NCBI GenBank assembly: GCA_030386875.1
Contig: JASJYW010000026.1
Span: 15,022,246-15,086,245, forward strand
Length of the DNA: 64,000 nt
Direction of reading: 5' to 3'
Source: Morinoia aosen
Taxonomy: Eukaryota; Arthropoda; Malacostraca; Amphipoda; Talitridae
Program-made: the position numbers and the translations under genes
Notes under the pieces: generated by a model
What the model saw: only the letters and a program-made list of their open reading frames with translations
Told to the model about the DNA's origin: nothing
The model's database searches: none
Part shown: piece by piece, positions 38,701 through 50,200 of the stretch
Position numbering within the stretch: position 1 is the first letter of the stretch
Layout of the letters: each line of letters opens with the position of its first letter

Positions 38701-41700
38701 GCAAACGACGTGATTTTCACCGCATTCGGCCTAGGAATGGCCATAAACACGCATTTTAGCCCTGTAGACCGTGGAATCGGTTAAATATGCACTTTCCGCC
38801 TATGTCGCCACGGGAAACAGCAAACGACGTGATTTTCACCGCATTCGGCCTAGGAATGGCCCAAACACGCATTTTAGCTCTGTCGACCGTGGAAACGGCT
38901 AAATATGCACTTTCCGCCTATGTCGCCACGGGAAACAGCAAACGACTTGATTTCCACCGCATTCGGCCTAGGAATGGCCCAAAACACGCATTTTAGCTTT
39001 GTCGACCGTGGAATCGGCTAAATATGCACTTCCGCCTATGTCGCCACGGGAAACAGCAAACGACGTGATTTTCACCGCATTCGGCCTAGGAATGGCACAA
39101 AACACGCATTTTAGCTCTGTCGACCGTGGAATCGGCTAAATATGCACTTTCCGCCTGTGTCGCCACGGGAAACAGCAAACGACGTGATTTTCACCGCATT
39201 CGGCCTAGGAATGGCCCAAAACACGCATTTTAGCTCTGTCGACCGTGGAATCGGCTAAATATGCACTTTCCGCCTATGTCGCCACGGGAAACAGCAAACG
39301 ACGTGATTTTCACCGTATTCGGCCTGGGAATGGCCCAAAACACGCATTTTAGCTCTGTCGACCGTGGAATCGGCTAAATATGCTTTTTCCGCCTATGTCG
39401 CCACGGGAAACAGGAAACGACGTGATTTTCACCGCATTCGGCCTAGGAATGGCCCAAAACACGCATTTTAGCTCTGTGGACCGTGGAATCGGCTAAATAT
39501 GCACTTTCCGCCTATGTCGCCACGGGAAACAGCAAACGACGTGATTTTCACCGCATTCGGCCTAGGAATGGCCCAAAACACGCATTTTAGCTCTGTCGAC
39601 CGTGGAATCGGCTAAATGTGCACTTTCCGCCTATGTCGCCACGGGAAACAGCAAACGACGTGATTTTCACCGCATTCGGCCTAGGAATGGCCCAAAACAC
39701 GCATTTTAGCCCTGTCGACCGTGGAATCGGCTAAATATGCACTTTCCGCCTATGTCGTCACGGGAAACAGCAAACGACGTGATTTTCACCGCATTCGGCC
39801 TAGGAATGGCCCAAAAACACGCATTTTAGCCCTGTCGACCGTGGAATCGGCTAAATATGCACTTTCCGCCTATGTCGCCACGGGAAACAGCAAACGACGT
39901 GATTTTCACCGCATTCGGCCTAGGAATGACCAAAAACACGCATTTTAGCCCTGTCGACCGTGGAATCGGCTAAATATGCACTTTCCGCCTATGTCGCCAC
40001 GGGAAACAGCAAACGACGTAATTTTTCACCGCATTCGGCCTAGGAATGGCCCAAAACACGCATTTTAGCTCTGTCGACCGTGGAATCGGCTAAATATGCA
40101 CTTTCCGCCTATGTCGCCACGGGAAACAGCAAACGACTTGATTTTCACCGCATTCGGCCTAGGAATGGCCCAAAACACGCATTTTAGCTCTGTCGACCGT
40201 GGAATCGGCTAAATATGCACTTTCCGCCTATGTCGCCACGGGAAACAGCAAACGACGTGATTTTCACCGCATTCGGCCTAGGAATGGCCCAAAACACGAA
40301 TTTTAGCTCTGTCGATCGTGGAATCGGCTAAATATGCACTTTCCGCCTATGTCGCAACGGGAAACAGCAAACGACGTGATTTTCACCGCATTCGCCCTAT
40401 GAATGGGCCAAAACACGCATTTCAGCTCTGTCGACCGTGGAATCGGCTAGATATGCACTTTCCGCCTATGTCGCCACGGGACACAGCAAAGACGTGATTT
40501 TCACCGCATTCGGCCTTGGAATGGCCCAAATTACGCATTTCAGCCCTGTCGACCGTTGTAATCGGCTAAATATGCACTTTCCGATTATGTCGTCACGGGA
40601 AACAGCAAACGACGTGATTTTTCACCGCATTCGGCCTAGGAATGGCCCAAAACACGCATTTTAGCCCTGTCGACCGTGGAATCGGCTAAATATGCACTTT
40701 CCGCCTATGTCGCCACGGGAAACAGCAAACGACGTGATTTTCACCGCATTCGGCCTAGGAATGGCCAAAAACACGCCATTTTAGCCCTGTCGACCGTGGA
40801 ATCGGCTAAATATGCACTTTCCCGCTTATGTCGCCACGGGAAACAGCAAACGACGTGATTTTCACCGCATTCTTCCTAGGAATGGCCCAAAACACGCATT
40901 TTAGCTCTGTCGACCGTGGAAACGGCTAAATATGCACTTTCCGCCTATGTAGCCGCGGAAAACAGCAAACGACTTGATTTTCACCGCATTCGGCCTAGGA
41001 ATGGCCCAAAAACACGCATTTTAGCTCTGTCGACCGTGGAATCGGCTAAATATGCACTTCCGCCTATGTCGCCACGGGAAACAGCAAACGACGTGATTTT
41101 CACATCATTCGGCCTAGCAATGGCCCAAAACACGCATTTTAGCTCTGTCGACCGTGGAATCGGCTAAATATGCACTTTCCGCCTATGTCGCCACGGGAAA
41201 CAGCAAACGACGTGATTTTCACCGCATTCGGCCTAGGAATGGCCCAAAACACGCATTTCAGCTCTGTTGACCGTGGAATCGGCTAAATATGCACTTTTCG
41301 CCTATGTCGCCACGGGAAACAGCAAACGACGTGATTTTCACCGCATTCGGCCTAGGAATGGCCCAAAACACGCATTTTAGCTCTGTCGACCGTGGAATCG
41401 GCTAAATATGCACTTTCCGCCTACGTCGCCACGGGAAACAGCAAACGACGTGATTTTCACCGCATTCGGCCTAGGAATGGCCCAAAACACGCATTTTAGC
41501 TCTGTCGACCGTGGAATCGGCTAAATATGCACTTTCCGCCTATGTCGCCACGGGAAACAGCAAACGACGTGATTTTCACCGCATTCGACCTAGGAATGGC
41601 CCAAAACACGTATTTTAGCTCTGTCGACCGTGGAATCGGCTAAATATGCACTTTCCGCCTATGTCGCCACGGGAAACAGCAAACGACGTGATTTTCACCG

Positions 41701-42075
41701 CATTCGGCCTAGGAATGGCCCAAAACACGCATTTTAGCCCTGTCGACCGTGGAATCGGCTAAATATGCACTTTCCGCCTATGTCGCCACAGGAAACCGCA
41801 AACGACGTGATTTTCACCGCATTCGGCCTAGGAATGGCCCAAAACACGCATTTTAGCCCTGTCGACCGTGGAATCGGCTAAATATGCACTTTCCGCCTAT
41901 GTCGCCACAGGAAACCGCAAACGACGTGATTTTCACCGCATTCGGCCTAGGAATGGCCCAAAACACGCATTTTAGCTCTGTCGACCGTTGAATCGGCTAC
42001 ATATGCACTTTCCGCCTATGTCGCCAAGGGAAACAGCAAACGACGTGATTTTCACTGCATTCGGCCTAGAAATGG
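35780..42075 (+). repeat. Higher-order duplication, ~39 monomers
   Basis: About 35780-37420 and 40430-42075 share an ordered series of rare variants: GGGACACAGCAAAGACG, CAAATTACGCATTT, GACCGTTGTAATCGG, TTCCGATTATGTCGTCACGG, CATTCTT(T)CCTAGG, GTAGCCGCGGAAAAC, CACATCATTCGGCCTAGC, CATTCGACCTAGG with CACGTATTTT, two CACAGGAAACCGC units, and CGTTGAATCGGCTAC. The offset is 4649 bases, 39 monomers plus 8 bases of indels. Confidence 0.85.
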
Positions 42076-42361
42076 CCCAAAACACGCATTTTAGCTCTGT
42101 CGACCGTGGAATCGGCTAAATATGCACTTTCCGCCTATGTCGCCACGGGAAACAGCAAACGACGTGATTTTCACCGCATTCGGCCTAGGAATGGCCCCAC
42201 ACACGCATTTTAGCCCTGTCGACCGTGGAATCGGCTAAATATGCACTTTCCGCCTATGTCGCCACGGGGAAACAGCAAACGACGTGATTTTCACCGCATG
42301 CGGCCTAGGAATGGCCCAAAACACGCATTTTAGCTCTGCCGACCGTGGAAACGGCTAAATA

Positions 42362-45300
42362 TGTACTTTCCGCCTATGTCGCCACGGGAAACAGCAAACG
42401 ACGTGATTTAGCTCAGTCGACCGTGGAATCGGCTAAATATGCACTTTCCGCCTATGTCGCAACGGGAAACAGCAAACGACGTGATTTTCACCGTATTCGG
42501 CCTAGGAATGGCCCAAAACACGCATTTTAGCTCTGTCGACCGTGGAATCGGCTAAATATGCACTTTCCGCCTATGTCGCCACTGGCAACAGCAAACGACG
42601 TGATTTTCACCGCATTCGACCTAGGAATTGCCCAAAACACGTATTTTAGCTCTGTCGACCGTGGAATCTTCTAAATATGCACTTTCCGCCTATGTCGCCA
42701 CGGGAAACAGCAAACGACGTGATTTTCACCGCATTCGGCCTAGGAATGGCCCAAAACACGCATTTTAGCCCTGTCGACCGTGGAATCGGCTAAATATGCA
42801 CTTTCCGCCTATGTCGCCACGGGAAACAGCAAACGACGTGATTTTCACCGCATTCGGCCTAGGAATGGCCCAAAACATGCATTTTAGCTCTGTCGACCGT
42901 GGAAACGGCTAAATATGCACTTTCCGCCCATGTCGCCACGGGAATCAGCAAACGACGTGATTTTCACCGCATTCGGCCTAGGAATGGCATAAAACACGCA
43001 TTTTAGCTCTGTCGACCGTGGAATCGGCTAAATATGCACTTTCCGCCTATGTCGCCACGGGAAACAGCAAACGACGTGATTTTCACCGCATTCGGCCTAG
43101 GAATGGCCCAAAACACGCATTTTAGCTCCGTCGACCGTGGAAACGGCTAAATATGCACTTTCCGCCTATGTCGCCACGGGAAACAGCAAACGACGTGATT
43201 TTCACCGCATTCGGCCTAGGAATGGCTAAAACACGCATTTTAGCTCTGTCGACCGTGGAATCGGCTAAATATGCACTTTCCGCCTATGTCGCCACGGGAA
43301 ACAGCAAACGACGTGATTTTCACCGCATTCGGCCTAGGAATGGCTCAAAACACCGCGTTTTTGCTCTGTCGATCGTGGAAACGGCTAAATATGCACTTTC
43401 CGCCTATGTCGCCACGGGAAACAGCAAACGACGTGATTTTCACCGCATTAGGCCTAGGAATGGCCCAAAACACGCATTTTAGCTCTGTCGACCGTGGAAT
43501 CGGCTAAATATGCACTTTCCGCCTATGTCGCCACGGGAAACAGCAAACGACGTGATTTTCACCGCATTCGGCCTAGGAATGGCCCAAAACACGCATTTTA
43601 GCTCTGTCGACCGTGGAATCGGCTAAATATGCACTTTCCGCCTATGTCGCCACGGGAAACAGCAAACGACGTGATTTTCACCGCATTCGGCCTAGGAATG
43701 GCCCAAAACACGCATTTTAGCCCTGTCGACCGTGGAATCGGCTAAATATGCACTTTCCGCCTATGTCGCCAAGGGAAACAGCAAACGACGTGATTTTCAC
43801 CGCATTCGGCCTTGGAATGGCCCAAAACACGCATTTTAGCTCTGTCGACCGTGGAAACGGCTAAATATGCACTTTCCGCCTATGTCGCCACGGGAAACAG
43901 CAAACGACGTGATTTTCACCGCATTCGGCCTAGGAATGGCCCAAAACACGCATTTCAGCTCTGTCGACCGTGAAAACAGCTAAATATGCACTTTCCGCCT
44001 ATGTCGCCCACGGGAAACAGCAAACGACCTGATTTTCACCGCAATCGGCCTAGGAATGGCCCAAAACACGCATTTTAGCTCTGTCGACCGTGGAATCGGC
44101 TAAATATGCACTTTTCGCCTATGTCGCCACGGGAAACAGCAAACGACGTGATTTTTCACCGCATTCGGCCTAGGAATGGCCAAAAACACGCATTTTAGCC
44201 CTGTCGACCGTGGAATCGGCTAAATATGCACTTTCCGCTTATGTCGCCACGGGAAACAGCAAACGACGTGATTTTCACCGCATTCGGCCTAGGAATGGCC
44301 CAAAACACGCATTTTAGCTCTGTCGACCGTGGAATCGGCTAAATATGCACTTTCCGCCCATGTCGCCACAGGAAACAGCAAACGACGTGATTTTCACCGC
44401 ATTCGGCCTAGGAATGGCCCATAACACGCATTTTAGCTCTGTCGACAGTGGAAACGGCTAAATATGCACTTTCCGCCTATGTCGCCACGGGAAACAGCAA
44501 ACGACGTGATTTTCACCGCATTCGGCATAGGAATGGCCCAAAACACGCATTTTAGCTCTTTCGACCGTGGAAACGGCTAATTATGCACTTTCCGCCTATG
44601 TCGCCACGGGAAACAGCAAACGACGTGATTTTCACCGCATTCGGCCTAGGAATGGCCCAAAACACGCATTTTAGCTCTGTCGACCGTGGAATCGGCTAAA
44701 TATGCACTTTCCGCCTATGTCGCCACGGGAAACAGCAAACGACGTGATTTTCACCGCATTCGGCCTAGGAATGGCCCAAAACACGCATTTTAGCTCTGTC
44801 GACCGTGGAATCGGCTAAATATCCACTTTCCGCCTATGTCGCCAAGGGAAACAGCAAACGACGTGATTTTCACCGCATTCGGCCTAGGAATGGCTCAAAA
44901 CACGCATTTTAGCCCTGTCGACCGTGGAAACGGCTAAATATGCACTTTCGGCCTATGTCGCCACGGGAAACAGCAAACGACGTAATTTTCATCGCATTCG
45001 GCCTAGGAATGGCCCCAAAACACGCATTTTAGCTTTGTCGGCCGTGGAATCGGCTAAATATGCACTTTCCGCCTATGTCGCCACGGGAAAACAGCAAACG
45101 ACGTGATTTTCACCGCATTCGGCCTAGGAATGGATCAAAACACGCATTTTAGCTCTGTCGACCGTGGAATAGGCTAAATATGCACTTTCCGCCTATGTCG
45201 CCACGGGAAACAGCAAACGACGTGATTTTCACCGCATTCGGCCTAGGAATGGCCCAAAACACGCATTTTAGCTCTGTCGACCGTGGAAACGGCTAAATAT

Positions 45301-46780
45301 GCACTTTCCGCCTATGTCGCCACGGGAAACAGCAAACGACGTAATTTTCACCGCATTCGGCCTAGGAATGGCCCAAAACACGCATTTTAGCTGTGTCGAC
45401 CGTGGAATCGGCTAAATATGCACTTTCCGCCTATGTCGCCACGGGAAACAGCAAACGACGTGATTTTCACCGCATTCGGCCTAGGAATGGCCCAAAACAC
45501 GCATTTTAGCTCTGTCGACCGTGGAATCGGCTAAATATGCACTTTCCGCCTATGTCGCCACGGGAAACAGCAAACGACGTGATTTTCACCGCATTCGGCC
45601 TAGGAATGGCCCAAAACACGCATTTTAGCTCTGTTGACCGTGGAAACGGCTAAATATGCACTTTCCGCCTATGTCGCCACGGGAAACAGCAAACGACGTG
45701 ATTTTCACCGCATTAGGCCTAGGAATGGCCCAAAACACGCATTTTAGCTGTGTCGACCGTGGAATCGGCTAAATATGCACTTTCCGCCTATGTCGCCACG
45801 GGAAACAGCAAACGACGTGATTTTCACCGCATTCGGCCTAGGAATGGCTCAAAACACGCATTTTTAGCCCTGTCGACCGTGGAATCGGCTAAATATGCAC
45901 TTTCCGCCTATGTCGCCACGGGAAACAGCAAACGACGTGATTTTCACCGCATTCGGCCTAGAAATGGCCCAAAACACGCATTTTAGCTCTGTCGACCGTG
46001 GAAACGGCTAAATATGCACTTTCCGCCTATGTCGCCACGGGAAACAGCAAACGATGTGATTTTCACCGCATTCGGCCTAGGAATGGCCAAAAACACGCAT
46101 TTTAGCCCTGTCGACCGTGGAATCGGCTAAATATGCACTTTCCGCCTATGTCGCCACGGGAAACAGCAAAAGACGTGATTTTCACCGCATTCGGCCTAGG
46201 AATGGCCCAAAACACGCATTTTAGCTCTGTCGACCGTGGAATCGGCTAAATATGCACTTTCCACCTATGTCGCCACGGGAAACAGCAAAAGACGTGATTT
46301 TCACCGCATTCGGCCTAGGAATGGCCCAAAACACGCATTTTAGCTCTGTCGACCGTGGAATCGGCTAAATATGCACTTTCCGCCTATGTCGCCACGGGAA
46401 ACAGCAAACGACGTGATTTAGCTCAGTCGACCGTGGAATCGGCTAAATATGCACTTTCCGCCTATGTCGCAACGGGAAACAGCAAACGACGTGATTTTCA
46501 CCGTATTCGGCCTAGGAATGGCCCAAAACACGCATTTTAGCTCTGTCGACCGTGGAATCGGCTAAATATGCACTTTCCGCCTATGTCGCCACTGGCAACA
46601 GCAAACGACGTGATTTTCACCGCATTCGACCTAGGAATTGCCCAAAACACGTATTTTAGCTCTGTCGACCGTGGAATCTTCTAAATATGCACTTTCCGCC
46701 TATGTCGCCACGGGAAACAGCAAACGACGTGATTTTCACCGCATTCGGCCTAGGAATGGCCCAAAACACGCATTTTAGCC
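42362..46780 (+). repeat. 34-monomer duplication marked by a 78-bp truncated unit
   Basis: A monomer with a 41-base internal deletion (GTGATTTAGCTCAGTCGACC) occurs at 42362-42439 and again at 46372-46449, offset 4010 bases. The following units share CACTGGCAACAGC, CGACCTAGGAATTGCCC and GGAATCTTCTAAAT up to the gap edge. The second copy therefore runs into the N stretch. Confidence 0.85.
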
Positions 46781-47280
46781 NNNNNNNNNNNNNNNNNNNN
46801 NNNNNNNNNNNNNNNNNNNNNNNNNNNNNNNNNNNNNNNNNNNNNNNNNNNNNNNNNNNNNNNNNNNNNNNNNNNNNNNNNNNNNNNNNNNNNNNNNNNN
46901 NNNNNNNNNNNNNNNNNNNNNNNNNNNNNNNNNNNNNNNNNNNNNNNNNNNNNNNNNNNNNNNNNNNNNNNNNNNNNNNNNNNNNNNNNNNNNNNNNNNN
47001 NNNNNNNNNNNNNNNNNNNNNNNNNNNNNNNNNNNNNNNNNNNNNNNNNNNNNNNNNNNNNNNNNNNNNNNNNNNNNNNNNNNNNNNNNNNNNNNNNNNN
47101 NNNNNNNNNNNNNNNNNNNNNNNNNNNNNNNNNNNNNNNNNNNNNNNNNNNNNNNNNNNNNNNNNNNNNNNNNNNNNNNNNNNNNNNNNNNNNNNNNNNN
47201 NNNNNNNNNNNNNNNNNNNNNNNNNNNNNNNNNNNNNNNNNNNNNNNNNNNNNNNNNNNNNNNNNNNNNNNNNNNNNNNN
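46781..47280. other. Assembly gap, 500 N
   Basis: Exactly 500 N, which looks like a fixed-size scaffold placeholder. Satellite orientation is forward on its left and reverse on its right, so the turning point of the palindrome is not sequenced and the true gap length is unknown. Confidence 0.99.
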
Positions 47281-50200
47281 GTCGACAGAGCTAAAAGGCG
47301 TGCTTTGGGCCATTCCAATGCCGAATGCGGTGAAAATCACGTCGTTCGCTGTTTGCCGTGGCGACATAGGCGGAAAGTGCATATTTAGCCGACTCCACGG
47401 TCGACAGAGCTAAAATGCGTGTTTTGGGCCATTCCTAGGCCGAATGCGGTGAAAATCACGTCGTTTGCTGTTTCCCGTGGCGACATAGGCGAAAGGTGCA
47501 TATATAGCCGATTCCACGGTCGACAGAGCTAAAATGCGTGTTTTGGGCCATTCCTATGCCGAATGCGGTGAAAATCACGTCGTTTGCTGTTTCCCGTGGC
47601 GACAAATGCGGAAAGTGCATATTTCGCCGATTCCACGGTCGACAAAGCTAAAATGCGTGTTTTGGGCCATTCCTATGCCGAATGCGGTGAAAATCACGTC
47701 GTTTGCTGTTTCCCGTGGCGACATAGGCGGAAAGTGCATATTTAGCCGATTCCACGGTCGACACAGCTAAAATGCGTGTTTTGGGCCATTCCTATGCCGA
47801 ATGCGGTGAAAATCACGATGTTTGCTGTTTCCCGTGGCGGCATAGGCTGAAAGTGCATATTTAGCCGATTCCACGGTCGACAAAGCTAAAATGCGTGTTT
47901 TGGGCCATTCCTATGCCGAATGCGGTGAAAATCACGTCGTTTGCTGTTTCCCGTGGCGACATAGGCGGAAAGTGCATATTTAGCCGATTCCACGGTCGAC
48001 ACAGCTAAAATGCGTGTTTTGGGCCATTCTTATGCCGAATGCGGTGAAAATCACGTTGTTTGCTGTTTCTCGTGGCGACATAGGCGGAAAGTGCATATTT
48101 AGCCGATTCCACGGTCGATAGAGCTAAAATGCGTGTTTTGGGCCATTCCTATGCCGAATGCGGTGAAAATCACGTCGTTTGCTGTTTCCCGTGGCGACAT
48201 AGGCGAAAATGGCATATTTAGCCGATTCCACGGTCGACAGAGCTAAAATGCGTGTTATGGGCCATTCCTAGGCCGAATGCGGTGAAAATCACGTCGTTTG
48301 CTGTCTCCCGTGGCGACATAGGCGGAAAGTGCATATTTAGCCGATTCCACGGTCGACAGAGCTAAAATGCGTGTTTTGGGCCATTCCTATGCCGAATGCG
48401 GTGAAAATCACGTCGTTTGCTGTTTCCCGTGACGACATAGGCGAAAAGTGCATATTCAGCCGATTCCACGGTCGTCCGAGCTAAAATGCGTGGTTTGGGC
48501 CATTCCTATGCCGAATGCGGTGAAAATCACGTCGTTTGCTGTTTCCCGTGGCGACATATGCTGAAAGTACATATATAGCCGATTCCACGGTCGACAGAGC
48601 TAAAATGCGTGTTTTGGGCCATTCCTATGAAGAATGCGGTGAAAATCACGTCGTTTGCTGTTTCCCGTGGCGACATAGGCGGAAAGTGCATATTTAGCCG
48701 ATTCCACGGACGACAGAGCTAAAATGCGTGTTTTGGGCCATTCCTAGGCCGAATGCGGTGAAAATCACGTCGTTTGCTGTTTCCCGTGGCGACATATGCG
48801 GAAAGTGCATATTTAGCCGATTCCACGGTCGATAGAGCTAAAATGCGTGTTTTGGCCCATTCCTAGGCTGAATGCGGTGAAAATCACGTCGTTTGATTTT
48901 TCCCGTGGCGTCATAGGCGGAAAGTGCATATTTAGCCGATTCCACGGTCGAAAGAGCTAAAATGCGTGTTTTGGGCCATTCCTAGGCCGAATGCGGTGAA
49001 AATCACGTCGTTTGCTGTTTCCCGTGGCGACATAGGCGGAAAGTGCATATTTAGCCGATTCCACGGTCGACAGAGCTAAAATGCGTGTTTTGGGCCATTC
49101 CTAGGTCGAATGCTGTGAAAATCACGTCGTTTGCTGTTTCCCGTGGCGACATAGGCGGAAAGTGCATATTTAGCCGATTCCACGGTCGACAGAGCTAAAA
49201 TGCGTGTTTTGGGCCATTCCTATGCCGAATGCGGTGAAAATCACGTCGTTTGCTGTTTCCCGTGGCGACATATGCGGAAAGTGCATATTTAGCCGATTCC
49301 ACGGTCGACAGAGCTAAAATGCGTGTTTTGGGCCATTCCTAGGCCGAATGCCGTGAAAATCACGTCGTTTGCTGTTTACCATGGCGACATAGGCGGAAAG
49401 TGCATATTCAGCCGATTCCACGGTCGACAGAGCTAAAATGCGTGTTTTGGGCCATTCCTAGGCCGAATGCGGTGAAAATCACGTCGTTTGCTGTTTCCCG
49501 TGGCGACATAGGCGGAAATGGCATATTTAGCCGATTCCACGGTCGACAGAGCTAAAATGCGTGTTATGGGCCATTCCTAGGCCGAATGCGTTGAAAATCA
49601 CGTCGTTTGCTGTCTCCTGTGGCGACATAGGCGGAAAGTGCATATTTAGCCGATTCCACGGTCGACCGAGCTAAAATGCGTGTTTTGGGCCATTCCTAGG
49701 CCGAATGCGGTGAAAATCACGTCGTTTGCTGTTTCCCGTGGCGGCGTAGGCGGAAAGTGCATATTTAGCCGATTCCACGGTCGACAGAGCTGAAATGCGT
49801 GTTTTGGGCCATTCCTAGGCCGAATGCGGTGAAAATCACGTCGTTTGCTGTTTCCCGTGGCGACATAGGCGGAAAGTGCATATTTAGCCGATTCCACGGT
49901 CGACAGAGCTAAAATGCGATTTTTGGGCCATTCCTAGGCCGAATGCGGTGAAAATCACTTCGTTTGCTGTTTCCCGTGGCGACATATGCGGAAAGTGCAT
50001 ATTTAGCCGATTCCACGGTCGACAGAGCTAAAAAGCGTGTTTTGGGCCATTCCAATGCCGAATGCGGTGAAAATCACGTCGTTTGCTGTTTCCCGTGGCG
50101 ACATAGGCGGAAAGTGCATATTTAGCCGATTCCACGGTCGACAGAGCTAAAATGCGTGTTTTGGGCCATTCCTAGGCCGAATGCGGTGAAAATCACGTCG

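Larger units (their letters stand above)
28186..46780 (+). repeat. 119-bp satellite, forward array (~156 units)
   Basis: The period is 119 bases: successive TGCACTTTCC blocks start at 28191, 28310 and 28429. The consensus order is ATATGCACTTTCCGCC, TATGTCGCCACGGGAAACAG, CAAACGACGTGATTTTCACC, GCATTCGGCCTAGGAATGG, CCCAAAACACGCATTTTAG, CTCTGTCGACCGTGGAATCG, GCTAA. It has about 51% GC and 11 CpGs per unit and carries SalI (GTCGAC) and AvrII (CCTAGG) sites. Common polymorphisms are GGAATCGG/GGAAACGG, AGCTCTG/AGCCCTG and GGCCCAAAA/GGCCAAAAA. Unit length is not a multiple of three, so each unit shifts frame; the many 60-155-codon frames are artefacts of the repeat. No transposon interrupts the array. 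Confidence 0.97.

Noticed and set aside
28186-46780. CRISPR array
   Set aside because: The repeat is contiguous with no unique spacers, the unit is 119 bp, and the context is eukaryotic.
28186-46780. CENP-B box in the satellite monomer
   Set aside because: ATTCGGCCTAGG fits only the first half of the pattern (TTCG, four bases, A); the required CGGG is absent at the right spacing.
46656-47388. Long open frames of 210-233 codons across the gap
   Set aside because: They exist only because N bases carry no stop codons.
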